Positions 53,428 through 62,020 of a stretch of DNA of 64,000 nucleotides are shown here, piece by piece. Position 1 is the stretch's first letter. The number at the start of each line of letters is the position of its first letter. The notes beneath the pieces are model-generated. The model made no database searches, was not told the DNA's origin, and saw only the letters and a program-made list of their open reading frames with translations. The position numbers were made by a program, and so were the translations under genes. Source of the DNA: an uncultured Lachnospiraceae bacterium (GTDB taxonomy: Bacteria > Bacillota > Clostridia > Lachnospirales > Lachnospiraceae); NCBI GenBank assembly GCA_946549035.1, contig CAMNQH010000006.1, positions 25,121-89,120 on the forward strand. The letters are read 5' to 3'.

Positions 53428-54125
53428 GATTTCACCTCAAATTTGTACCCAATACCCCATACGGTGGCCAGGCTCCAGGATGCGTGGTCCTTGATTTTTT
53501 CCCGGAGCCGTTTCACATGGACGTCTACGGTCCGGGTGTCCCCGATATATTCATAGCCCCAGATATGATCCAAAAGCTGTTCTCTGGTAAATACCTGGTT
53601 TGGAGAGGAAGCCAAAAAATACAGAAGTTCCAGTTCCTTTGGCGGCATGTCTATCGTGCGGCCCTGATAAATAACGGAATAGTTCGTCTGATTTACAACT
53701 AAGTCTGGATATTCGACACATTTGATGTTGGGGGCGGCGGCTTCCTGCTTTACTGGCTGATAGCGGCGCAGCACGGCTTTTACTCGGGCCACCAGTTCCT
53801 TGGAATCAAAGGGTTTCATAATGTAATCGTCGGCTCCCAGCTCCAGGCCCAGGACTTTGTCAAAAATCTCGCCTTTTGCAGAGAGCATGATAATAGGGAC
53901 ATTGGATTTGGCCCGCAGCTCCCGGCATACCTGATAACCGTCGATGCCCGGAAGCATCAAATCCAAAAGAAGCAGGTTGGGATGATATTGTTCGAAGACC
54001 TGTAATGCCTCCTCGCCATCGTGAACCATTTTGGTATCATAGCATTCTTTTGTCAGATACAGGGAAATCAGTTCCGCTATATTTACATCGTCGTCTACAA
54101 TCAGGATTTTTTGTTTCGCCACCAT
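53424..54125 (-). CDS. OmpR-family response regulator
   Basis: This 233-aa regulator has a receiver domain (about 3-118; IVDDDVNIAEL, LLLDLMLPGIDGYQV, MKPFDSKELVARV). A winged helix (about 135-233) ends with ATVWGIGYKFEVKS. The start is ATG 54125 (MVAKQKIL), nine bases after AAAGGAGG; an upstream in-frame ATG adds seven unlikely residues. It is co-translated with the sensor kinase. It begins 44 bases after the mutS2 stop on the same strand, so it may share a transcript with that gene. Confidence 0.93.
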   Translation of the reverse strand: MVAKQKILIVDDDVNIAELISLYLTKECYDTKMVHDGEEALQVFEQYHPNLLLLDLMLPGIDGYQVCRELRAKSNVPIIMLSAKGEIFDKVLGLELGADDYIMKPFDSKELVARVKAVLRRYQPVKQEAAAPNIKCVEYPDLVVNQTNYSVIYQGRTIDMPPKELELLYFLASSPNQVFTREQLLDHIWGYEYIGDTRTVDVHVKRLREKIKDHASWSLATVWGIGYKFEVKS

Positions 54126-54169
54126 AAAGAGGGGCCTCCTTTCCATGGGATGTTTCCTGTTTCGGAAGA

Positions 54170-56542
54170 TTATTTGAATTCTACAATGGTAACGCCGGAG
54201 TCTCCCTCTCCGAATTCTCCCAGCCGGAAAGATTTTACATATTTCAGGCGTTTTAAATGGCTGTGGACGGCTTTGCGCAGGGCGCCGGTGCCTTTGCCGT
54301 GTACTACGCGTACCGAGGGCATGTGGGCCAGGTAAGCGTCGTCCAGATATTTGTCCAGCAGGGCTACGGCTTCGTCGGTAGTCTTGCCGATTAAATTAAT
54401 TTCGGTAGAAACGCTTAAGGATTTGGACATTTTCAGCTTGCCGGAGCCGCCTCCTTTTGGTTTGCTTTTATAAGGCGACGGTTCTTCCAGAAGCACCAGA
54501 TCCTGGATATTTACCAAAGAACGCAGAATGCCCATCTGCACGTAAAGGTCGCCTTTTTCATTGGGGAGCGTATGAACCGTACCTTTCAGGTTTAAGCTAA
54601 GCACTTTCACAGAGTCTCCGATGCGAAGCTTTTTGGGGACTTTGTGGTTTGCAGGAGGCGTTTCCTGCTTCAAAGCCATGCCTTTTTGGGCCTGGTTCAT
54701 TTTGGCTCTGAGCCTGTCGCGCTCTTGTTCCATTTCCTTGGCAGAAATATTGGCTTTGCCGAATTTATGAAAATTCTTAATGGTTTCATCTGCTACTTCT
54801 TTGGCTTCCCGCAGGATGGCGTGGGCTTCTTCGTTTGCCTGGCGCAGAATTTTTTCTTTTTGACTGTCCAGACGGGCTTGCTTTTGTTCTAATTTATGTT
54901 TCAAGGTTTCGATTTCATCCTTGTACTGTTGAATGGTGAGTTTTTCCTGCTCCATGGCGATGCGGTTCTCTTCCAGATTGGAAATCAAATCCTCAAAATT
55001 TTCATCCTCTGCATCCATTCGGTTTTTAGCGTCTGCAATAATGTCCTGCCCCAGTCCCAGTTTACCGGAGATAGCAAAAGCATTACTTTTTCCGGGAACG
55101 CCAATAAGCAGGCGATACGTAGGACTTAAGGATTCCACGGAGAATTCGCAGCAGGCGTTTTCTACCCCAGGTGCGGACAATGCAAACACTTTTAATTCAC
55201 TGTAATGGGTGGTAGCCATGGTGCGGACTCCCATTTCATGAAGACGGGACAGGATGGAGATTGCCAAAGCGGCGCCTTCCGTGGGATCGGTACCGGCGCA
55301 GAGCTCGTCAAAAAGCACCAGGGAATTGTAAGTGACATGTTCCAGTATAGAGACAATATTTGTCATGTGGGAGGAGAAGGTACTTAAGCTCTGCTCAATA
55401 CTTTGCTCATCTCCAATATCTGCAAATACATCGTCAAAAATTGCAAGCTGAGAGCGGTCAGCCGCCGGGATGTGAAGCCCAGCTTGCCCCATCAGGGTAA
55501 AAAGTCCTACTGTTTTTAAGGAGACAGTTTTTCCGCCGGTGTTAGGGCCGGTGACAATCAACAGGTTGAAGTCTTCCCCCAGACGAATATCAATGGGAAC
55601 TACTTTTTTTGGATCCAAAAGCGGATGGCGGCCTTTGCGGATTCGGATGATTCCGTCCTGATTAAACAGCGGGGCCGTTCCATTGTAATTTTTTGCCAGA
55701 GACGCCTTTGCAAAAATAAAATCCAATTGAGTAAGGAGCTCATAATCCGTTTGAATGGCGGGAATATATTCTGCTGTCTGGCTGCTTAAGTTTGCCAATA
55801 TAATTTCAATCTCATCCTGCTCTTTCAAAAACAGCTCTTTCAAGTCATTATTCAGCTTCACCACAGACATGGGTTCAATGAACAATGTGGAGCCTGTGGC
55901 AGATTGGTCATGGATCATACCGGGAACCTGACTTTTGGATTCGGCTTTCACAGGCAGGCAGTAGCGTCCATTGCGCATAGTGATGACAGCGTCCTGCAAA
56001 TGGTTCCGGGCGCTGTTTAACATCGTGTTCATTTGAGCGCGGATTTTATCGTTGACGACGCGAATAGAGCGCCGGATGCTTTTCAGGTTGGAGCTTGCGT
56101 CGTCTGCAATTTCATCTTCAGACAGAATGCATCTTTGAATTTCCTGGTGAAGAGGCGTCAAAGGCTCAAGACCGGCGAAGAATTCTTCCAGAGAGTCTTT
56201 TTTCTCTTCTTCTCGTTCGCTGCGGGAATACTGTTTGACACGTTTTGCAGTCTCAAGGAGAGAACATAAACGCAGGAATTCTTCTATATTAAAGGTTCCG
56301 CCGATTTCCAGGCGTTTTAGGGAAGCGCCCATGTCATGGCAGCCTGAAAAGGAGGGCGCTCCTTTTCGGTAAATGCGGGTCAAAGCGTCGGCTGTTTGAC
56401 ATTGCGCCAGCTGGATGGCTGCAAGATCCATGCTGGGGGTGAGGCGTTTGCATAGTTCTTTTCCAGAACGGCTGGAGGCCTGTTCCGTGAGAAGTGCAAT
56501 GATTTTGTTATATTCTAAAGTTCGTAATGCTTTTTCATTCAT
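54170..56542 (-). CDS. mutS2: MutS2 family protein with Smr domain
   Basis: This 790-aa protein has the MutS2 order: N-terminal core helices, ATPase domain (about 290-520; Walker A GPNTGGKT, Walker B LVLFDELCAGTDP), a long coiled coil (about 520-620), a KOW-like stretch and the C-terminal Smr nuclease-type domain (about 715-790; INLIGKTTDEAV, VRVVHGKGTGAL). It lacks the mismatch-recognition domain of MutS. Known roles are limiting recombination and rescuing or splitting collided ribosomes in Bacillus. ATG 56542 (MNEKALRTLEYNK) follows AAGGAA; the longer upstream frame is not used. Confidence 0.96.
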   Translation of the reverse strand: MNEKALRTLEYNKIIALLTEQASSRSGKELCKRLTPSMDLAAIQLAQCQTADALTRIYRKGAPSFSGCHDMGASLKRLEIGGTFNIEEFLRLCSLLETAKRVKQYSRSEREEEKKDSLEEFFAGLEPLTPLHQEIQRCILSEDEIADDASSNLKSIRRSIRVVNDKIRAQMNTMLNSARNHLQDAVITMRNGRYCLPVKAESKSQVPGMIHDQSATGSTLFIEPMSVVKLNNDLKELFLKEQDEIEIILANLSSQTAEYIPAIQTDYELLTQLDFIFAKASLAKNYNGTAPLFNQDGIIRIRKGRHPLLDPKKVVPIDIRLGEDFNLLIVTGPNTGGKTVSLKTVGLFTLMGQAGLHIPAADRSQLAIFDDVFADIGDEQSIEQSLSTFSSHMTNIVSILEHVTYNSLVLFDELCAGTDPTEGAALAISILSRLHEMGVRTMATTHYSELKVFALSAPGVENACCEFSVESLSPTYRLLIGVPGKSNAFAISGKLGLGQDIIADAKNRMDAEDENFEDLISNLEENRIAMEQEKLTIQQYKDEIETLKHKLEQKQARLDSQKEKILRQANEEAHAILREAKEVADETIKNFHKFGKANISAKEMEQERDRLRAKMNQAQKGMALKQETPPANHKVPKKLRIGDSVKVLSLNLKGTVHTLPNEKGDLYVQMGILRSLVNIQDLVLLEEPSPYKSKPKGGGSGKLKMSKSLSVSTEINLIGKTTDEAVALLDKYLDDAYLAHMPSVRVVHGKGTGALRKAVHSHLKRLKYVKSFRLGEFGEGDSGVTIVEFK

Positions 56543-56688
56543 AATAGGTTCCTTCTTTTTAAGTGGTAAGGATAGGTTTCGTAATATGGGATTTTGATGT
56601 GGGGCGTTGAAAATGAAGTACGGTTTCCAATCGTATGTGGAAAACAACCTCATTGTATCATGTGTACTCCTTAAGGTAAATAAAAATC

Positions 56689-56717
56689 TTGCAACACAGG
56701 AAAGAAAAACGTATAAT
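56689..56717 (+). promoter_or_regulatory. Promoter of the HtrA-like gene
   Basis: TTGCAA (56689-56694) and TATAAT (56712-56717) are spaced by 17 bases, 88 bases before the start at 56805, in the region divergent from mutS2. Confidence 0.8.
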
Positions 56718-56804
56718 GTCGTTAGGCAGCGTTTGTATCAGCATTAGAAAACAAATGTGGGAGAGATGCGGGAATGTTTCCGGAGCTGCTCCAGGAGGAA
56801 GCCT

Positions 56805-58196
56805 ATGGGAGAACATCATAATAACGAAGAATTTTCGTTTATTAAGGAACAAATTAAGGAGAGACCGGTGAACAAGCGGAAGCTGTTACATAAGATTCTG
56901 TGGGTTGCACTGTGCGGAGCGGTATTTGGTGCAGCAGCCTGTATCACTTTTGTTGTGGTAAAGCCGAAGCTGGAGATGCTGACAGAGCCTCAGCCGGGCC
57001 AAACCGTGCGGATTCCGGAAAACCAAAAGGGATGGCATGGACAGGATATTGGATTGGAGGACGAAAGTCAAAAAAAGGATGACGATCCCGGCGAGAGTGC
57101 ATCTAAGCAGGATAACGAGAGCCAGGGAGACGGAGAAACTTCTGGCCAAGACGATAAATCTGAAGCCAGCGGAGAGGATGAAAGTCAACCGGAACCTGTT
57201 TATATAGAAAGAGATTTGAAAGCAGAAGATTACCAGGAGCTTCAAAATAAGCTGTATGCCATAGGAAAGCGGGGAAATCGTTCCGTAGTAACTGTGACCG
57301 GGGTTAAAAATAATACGGATTGGTTTGACTCTGCTTATGAAAGCGAAAATCAAGCCTCCGGCATTATCATTGCTGATACGGAAAAGGAGCTCTTGATTTT
57401 GACGGAACGAAAGGTTATTGATAATGCGGCTGCCATCAGCATTACCTTTATCAATGATACGGAGGTTCCCGCATCTTTGAAAAAATACGACGGAAATACC
57501 GGAATCGCTATTATCAGTGTCGCTCTGGAGGATATTCCCCAGGAGACTTTAGGCAAAATTGATGTGGCGGTGATGGGGAATTCTGTTCCTGTGAACCAGG
57601 GAACCGTGGTAATTGCAATAGGTAGTCCCTTGGGAGCTACTTATTCTATTTTGTGCGGCACCGTAACTTCTTCTGACAATACCGTTTCTGCCTGGGACAG
57701 TTCTTACACAATTTTTACTACGGATATTATGGGCAGCAGCCAGGGAAGCGGCGCATTGATCAACCTGGATGGAGAGGTGGTAGGCCTTGTCATGCAGGGG
57801 TATAGCAGTGAAGGGGATCAAAATACTATTACAGCCTTGTCTATTTCTCAGCTGAAGGGTATTATCGAAGACCTTTCCAGCGGAAGGGCGATTCCTTATT
57901 TGGGAGTAAAGGTGAGTACGGTTACAGATGAAATCGTGGAAGAATATGGTCTGCCTAAAGGCGTTTATATCAAGAGCGTGGAGACGGATGAGCCTTCTCC
58001 GGCTATGGAAGCCGGGCTTTTGGAGGGGGATGTGATTGTTGCCATGAATGGGGAGGCTGTTTTAACGGTGGAGGAATATACGAAGCGTCTGCAGGCCCTG
58101 GAGCCGGAACAGCAGATGATTTTGACGGTTCTTCGGCAAAATGGGAAAGAATATGCGGAATTGGAGTGCAGCGCCACGGTAGGCGTACGGCAGTAA
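56805..58196 (+). CDS. HtrA/DegP-like membrane protein with PDZ domain, probable pseudoprotease
   Basis: This 463-aa protein has a short cytoplasmic end, a membrane anchor (about 29-53), an acidic Ser/Asp/Glu linker (about 80-130), a trypsin-like domain (about 145-340) and a PDZ domain (about 355-455). The HtrA catalytic triad is degraded. Where HtrA has His in ILTNNHVV, this has ILTERKVI (Lys203). Where it has Asp in TDLAVL, this has TGIAII (Gly233). The Ser remains in QGSGAL (Ser315). It is therefore probably a binding protein rather than a protease. ATG 56805 follows AGGAGG; an upstream GTG at 56757 is rejected. The YhaM-like gene follows. Confidence 0.87.
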   Translation: MGEHHNNEEFSFIKEQIKERPVNKRKLLHKILWVALCGAVFGAAACITFVVVKPKLEMLTEPQPGQTVRIPENQKGWHGQDIGLEDESQKKDDDPGESASKQDNESQGDGETSGQDDKSEASGEDESQPEPVYIERDLKAEDYQELQNKLYAIGKRGNRSVVTVTGVKNNTDWFDSAYESENQASGIIIADTEKELLILTERKVIDNAAAISITFINDTEVPASLKKYDGNTGIAIISVALEDIPQETLGKIDVAVMGNSVPVNQGTVVIAIGSPLGATYSILCGTVTSSDNTVSAWDSSYTIFTTDIMGSSQGSGALINLDGEVVGLVMQGYSSEGDQNTITALSISQLKGIIEDLSSGRAIPYLGVKVSTVTDEIVEEYGLPKGVYIKSVETDEPSPAMEAGLLEGDVIVAMNGEAVLTVEEYTKRLQALEPEQQMILTVLRQNGKEYAELECSATVGVRQ

Positions 58197-58243
58197 ACGA
58201 CAGATATATGTTATGAAAAAGGGACTACTTGGGAGGATAGAAA

Positions 58244-59191
58244 ATGAAATATATCAAGACTTTGCGCGAGGGAGAGCGCGTGGCAGGAATTTATCTTTGT
58301 AAACATAAACAAAATGCGTTGACAAAAAACGGAAAGCCGTATGAATCTTTAATCTTGCAGGATAAGACAGGAACATTGGACGCTAAGATCTGGGATCCTA
58401 ATTCACAGGGAATTGATGATTTCGATACATTGGATTATATAGAAATCATGGGGGATATTGTTAATTTTCAGGGCGCGCTGCAGATGAATGTAAAACGGGT
58501 GCGAAAGGCCAGAGAAGGGGAATATGAGCCCAAGGATTATCTTCCGGTGAGCAGTAAAGACGTGGATGAGATGTACCAGGAATTAACAAGTATTGTAGCT
58601 GAGATCAAGAATCCCTTTTTTAAGGAATTGGCAGAAAGCTTTTTTGTAAAAGATAAGGACTTTGCAGAGCGTTTTAAGTTTCACAGTGCGGCTAAGAGTG
58701 TGCACCACGGATTTGTGGGGGGACTTTTGGAGCATACCTTAAGCGTTACAAAGCTTTGCAGTCATTTTGCAGACACATACGAGATTTTGAATCGGGATCT
58801 GCTTCTGACAGCAGCCATGTTTCACGATATTGGAAAGCTGGAGGAGATTTCCTGTTTTCCGGCGAATGATTATACGGACGACGGTCAGCTTCTGGGACAT
58901 ATTGTGATTGGTTCGGAAATGGTCGGAGAAAAAATTGCACAAATGGAAGGATTCCCCAGAAAAATGGCCGTGGAATTAAAGCATTGCATTTTATCGCATC
59001 AGGGAGAATTGGAATTTGGCTCTCCCAAGAAACCGGCTTTGGCGGAGGCTATGGCGTTGAGCTTTGCGGATAATCTGGACGCCAAGATGGAGACCATGAA
59101 AGAGCTGTTCGCGTCCGCTCCTCAGGGGAGTACAGAGTGGTTGGGGTATAATCGGTGGTTAGAGACAAATATTAGAAAGTCAAGTGTATAA
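58244..59191 (+). CDS. yhaM: YhaM-like 3'-5' exoribonuclease (OB-fold plus HD domain)
   Basis: This 315-aa protein has an N-terminal OB-fold nucleic-acid-binding domain (about 1-90; GIYLCKHKQNALTKNGKPY, LILQDKTGTLDAKIWDP). An HD metal-dependent hydrolase domain follows (about 130-290) with HHGFVGGLLEHTL, AAMFHDIGKLEE and KHCILSHQGELE. This is the plan of YhaM, a 3'-5' exonuclease on RNA and single-stranded DNA in Gram-positive bacteria. It is cytoplasmic. It follows the HtrA-like gene by 47 bases and precedes rlmD by 10, so the three may be one operon. Confidence 0.93.
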   Translation: MKYIKTLREGERVAGIYLCKHKQNALTKNGKPYESLILQDKTGTLDAKIWDPNSQGIDDFDTLDYIEIMGDIVNFQGALQMNVKRVRKAREGEYEPKDYLPVSSKDVDEMYQELTSIVAEIKNPFFKELAESFFVKDKDFAERFKFHSAAKSVHHGFVGGLLEHTLSVTKLCSHFADTYEILNRDLLLTAAMFHDIGKLEEISCFPANDYTDDGQLLGHIVIGSEMVGEKIAQMEGFPRKMAVELKHCILSHQGELEFGSPKKPALAEAMALSFADNLDAKMETMKELFASAPQGSTEWLGYNRWLETNIRKSSV

Positions 59192-59201
59192 AGGGGAAAA
59201 G

Positions 59202-60932
59202 ATGGAAGGTTTGCATGATTTAAAAAAAGGCGATTTGGTTCAGGTTGAGATTTTAGATATGAGTATTGACGGAGCGGGAGTTGGGAAGGCGAATGGCGTT
59301 ACACTTTTTGTAAAGGACGCAGTAATCGGCGATCAAGTTCTGGTAAAGGTCATGCGGATGAAAAAGCATTATGGTTATGCCAGAATGATGGAGGTTTTGA
59401 ATCCCTCCCCTTATCGCGCAACCCCTCTTTGTGAATGCTACAGGCAATGCGGAGGCTGCCAGCTCCAGGCCTTGAATTATGAAAAACAACTGGAATTTAA
59501 GGAAAAAAAGGTTTTGGACAATTTGGAACGTATCGGCGGCTTTTCAGATGCAAAAGGGATCATAGAGCCTATTATTGGCATGGAAGAGCCTTTTTTCTAT
59601 CGAAATAAGGCCCAGTTTCCTATTGGCAGAGACAAAGAAGGGAAAATCATAGCCGGATTTTATGCAAGCCGCAGCCATACGATTATTCCCAATCGTAACT
59701 GTTGTTTGGGATCTGTTGTAAATGAGAAGATTTTGGACATTATAATTCGTTTTATGGAGGAATATGGAATTTCTCCTTACGAGGAAACCACCGGGAAAGG
59801 GTTAGTACGGCATGTTTTGATTCGAACCGGATTCTTTTCCAAAGAAATTATGGTCTGCCTGGTGATAAATGGGGACAGGCTTCGGTGTTCCCAAAAGCTG
59901 GTGGAGGCATTGTGCCAGATCGAAGGAATGACAAGCATTACATTAAATATCAACCGGAAGAATACCAATGTGATTCTGGGCGAGGAATTGATTTTATTAT
60001 GGGGGCGGGAATATATTACGGATTCCATTGGGGATATCCGTTACCAGATTTCACCGCTCTCTTTTTATCAAGTAAATCCAGTACAGACACAGAAGCTGTA
60101 TCGTACTGCCTTGGAATATGCAGGACTGACCGGGGAAGAGACGGTATGGGATTTGTATTGCGGTATCGGGACAATCTCCCTTTTTTTGGCTCGGAAAGCG
60201 AAAAAAGTCTATGGTGTGGAGGTTGTAGAGAAGGCCGTTGAGAATGCTAAGAACAATGCAACCTGGAATGGGATTCATAATGTAGAATTTTTTACAGGCA
60301 GGGCTGAAGAGGTGCTGCCTGAGTTTTATGGAACGACTGATGACGATTCCAGGCCGGAGGGGAAGGAGGATATGCGTCATCCGGATGTGATTGTGGTGGA
60401 TCCTCCCCGGAAAGGCTGCGACGCGAGGTGTCTGGAGACTATTGTAAGGATGCAGCCGGAGCGGGTGGTTTATGTGAGCTGTGATTCGGCGACGCTGGCC
60501 CGGGATTTGAAGTATTTGTGCGGGAATGGGTATGAGTTAAAACGGGTGCGGCCAGTGGATATGTTTCCGCAGACGGTGGGGGTGGAGACGGTTGTACTGC
60601 TTTCCCACAAAAAGCCAGACGGACATATCAACGTAAAAGTTGAGTTTGGTGAGGGTGAGGGAAAAGTTCCGCTTGATGATATTGCTCAAAGAGCAGAAAG
60701 CTACAAGCCCAAAGAGCGAGTGACCTACAAAATGATAAAGGAATACATAGAAGTTAAATACGGCTTCAAAGTACATACCGCATATATCGCAGAGGTAAAA
60801 AGAGATTTGGGCTTGCCGATGTACGATGCTCCTAATGCGGTAGAAGAATTGAAACAGCCGAGGAAACATCCGACACCAGAAAAGGTTGAAGCGATAAACG
60901 ATGCGTTGAAATATTTTGGCGTTTGTAGTTAA
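59202..60932 (+). CDS. rlmD: 23S rRNA (uracil-C5)-methyltransferase RlmD with foreign-looking C-terminal extension
   Basis: This 576-aa enzyme has an N-terminal TRAM domain, an iron-sulfur Cys cluster (CECYRQCGGCQLQ, then the later NCC) and a SAM-binding core (TVWDLYCGIGTISLFLARKA). Catalytic motifs are VVDPPRKGCD and VYVSCDSATLARDL. It methylates a uridine of 23S rRNA. A normal RlmD ends near residue 472 (VGVETVVLLSHKKPD). Here about 103 more residues follow (GHINVKVEFGEGEGK, then HPTPEKVEAI), in step with a fall in GC content. This suggests that an integrated element swapped the 3' end while keeping the frame. Start ATG 59202 follows AAAGGGG. Confidence 0.88.
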   Translation: MEGLHDLKKGDLVQVEILDMSIDGAGVGKANGVTLFVKDAVIGDQVLVKVMRMKKHYGYARMMEVLNPSPYRATPLCECYRQCGGCQLQALNYEKQLEFKEKKVLDNLERIGGFSDAKGIIEPIIGMEEPFFYRNKAQFPIGRDKEGKIIAGFYASRSHTIIPNRNCCLGSVVNEKILDIIIRFMEEYGISPYEETTGKGLVRHVLIRTGFFSKEIMVCLVINGDRLRCSQKLVEALCQIEGMTSITLNINRKNTNVILGEELILLWGREYITDSIGDIRYQISPLSFYQVNPVQTQKLYRTALEYAGLTGEETVWDLYCGIGTISLFLARKAKKVYGVEVVEKAVENAKNNATWNGIHNVEFFTGRAEEVLPEFYGTTDDDSRPEGKEDMRHPDVIVVDPPRKGCDARCLETIVRMQPERVVYVSCDSATLARDLKYLCGNGYELKRVRPVDMFPQTVGVETVVLLSHKKPDGHINVKVEFGEGEGKVPLDDIAQRAESYKPKERVTYKMIKEYIEVKYGFKVHTAYIAEVKRDLGLPMYDAPNAVEELKQPRKHPTPEKVEAINDALKYFGVCS

Positions 60933-60968
60933 TCTTTAGTGCATAGTTATAAACTTATAAAACGACAT

Positions 60969-60987
60969 TTACCATTCTATATGGTAA
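60969..60987 (+). promoter_or_regulatory. Inverted repeat upstream of the ABC-3C operon
   Basis: TTACCAT, a five-base spacer TCTAT and ATGGTAA form a perfect inverted repeat about 40 bases before the HNH gene. It could be an operator. No clear -35/-10 pair was found around it. Confidence 0.4.
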
Positions 60988-61028
60988 GATTAAATAAAGT
61001 TACGATTTTATAAATGTAGGTGGTAAAC

Positions 61029-61790
61029 ATGGGAGATAATCGAAGAATTTTTAGTGATAATGAAAAAATGGTATTATTTAATGAGGTCGATGGGCGATGC
61101 CCAATTTGTGGAAAGCCATTAACTAATACCAAGAATGGACAAATTATTAAAATGTTTGAAGTGGCACATATATATCCTGCGAATCCTCGTCCAGAGGAAA
61201 TCGAATTGTTAAAAGACGAGGAACGTTTGAGTAAAGATGTTAATAGTCTGGATAATGTCATAGCGGTCTGTAGAATATGTCATAAAAAATTTGATACGCC
61301 ACGAACTATAGAAGAATATCGCTCGTGGGTAAGACTTAAAAAGAAATTGTTGCAAGATGCACAGCTAAAAAATACATATGCACTTTTTAATATAGAGGAA
61401 GAAATAAAGGAAATATTAAAAAATTTAAATGATGAATCTTTAGAGGAAGACTTGGTACGTTTAAGTTATGAATCTTTGAAGATAGAGCAAAAAGCCAATG
61501 ACACCTTACCTTTTGCAATAAAACGTACCATTAAAAACGATGTGGTAGATTATTTTGACTATATTCATAAGATATTTATTGAAATGGACAAAGTAACACC
61601 ATATAAATTTGATACCCTAGCGGCTCAAATAAAGGGATTTTATTGCAAAACTATGCAAATTAATCCTAACCAAGAATTTGTATATGCTTCTTTAGTGGAT
61701 TGGCTTAATGAAAAGACAGGGTCATATTCAAGAAGAGCTTGTGAAATTGTGATTGCATATTTTATACAAGATTGTGAGGTGTTTTCATGA
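61029..61790 (+). CDS. HNH-type protein, candidate ABC-3C effector
   Basis: This 253-aa protein has an N-terminal HNH nuclease-like domain: Cys pair CPIC (24-27), His in EVAHIYP (47), Asn in LDNVIAVC (76) and a second pair CRICH (81-85), so zinc is probably bound. Residues about 130-253 form a helical domain, as expected for the part that docks to ABC-3C partners. It is the first of three overlapping genes and probably the DNA-cutting effector. ATG 61029 follows AGGTGG; a GTG at 61020 lies in that site. Its stop overlaps the next start (ATGA). The gene is AT-rich. Confidence 0.82.
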   Translation: MGDNRRIFSDNEKMVLFNEVDGRCPICGKPLTNTKNGQIIKMFEVAHIYPANPRPEEIELLKDEERLSKDVNSLDNVIAVCRICHKKFDTPRTIEEYRSWVRLKKKLLQDAQLKNTYALFNIEEEIKEILKNLNDESLEEDLVRLSYESLKIEQKANDTLPFAIKRTIKNDVVDYFDYIHKIFIEMDKVTPYKFDTLAAQIKGFYCKTMQINPNQEFVYASLVDWLNEKTGSYSRRACEIVIAYFIQDCEVFS

Positions 61791-62020
61791 TATTGCCGAA
61801 TAAGCTAATAAGCTTTCAAGATTGTATTCTGGCAAAAACAGTTTATATTTTAGAAAAGATTAGTGATTCAGATTTTTCAGTAATTGGGTTATACGAACAA
61901 GTGGAAACTCATTTTGAAGATTTAAATGAATATATGTTGGCTTTGGACGTTCTATATGTTCTTGGCAAAATAAAATATAATGAGGAGTTGCAGGTGATAC
62001 AGTATGTTGAAAAAAATTAG
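61787..62020 (+). CDS. ABC-3C system middle component, small
   Basis: This 77-aa protein is helical and acidic, with a pattern typical of small middle components (MILPNKLISFQDCILAKTVY, then MLALDVLYVLGKIKYNEELQ). The N-terminal PNK followed by an SxxxKxxxIL helix suggests a winged-helix-like adaptor. It overlaps the HNH gene by four bases and the ATPase gene by 17. The order effector-middle component-ATPase is the defining plan of ABC-three-component systems. Which numbered subtype it belongs to needs a profile search. Confidence 0.78.
   Translation: MILPNKLISFQDCILAKTVYILEKISDSDFSVIGLYEQVETHFEDLNEYMLALDVLYVLGKIKYNEELQVIQYVEKN

Noticed and set aside
56757..56804. Longer N-terminus of the HtrA-like protein from GTG 56757
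   Set aside because: ATG 56805 has a perfect AGGAGG at the right distance and gives a normal cytoplasmic end before the membrane anchor.
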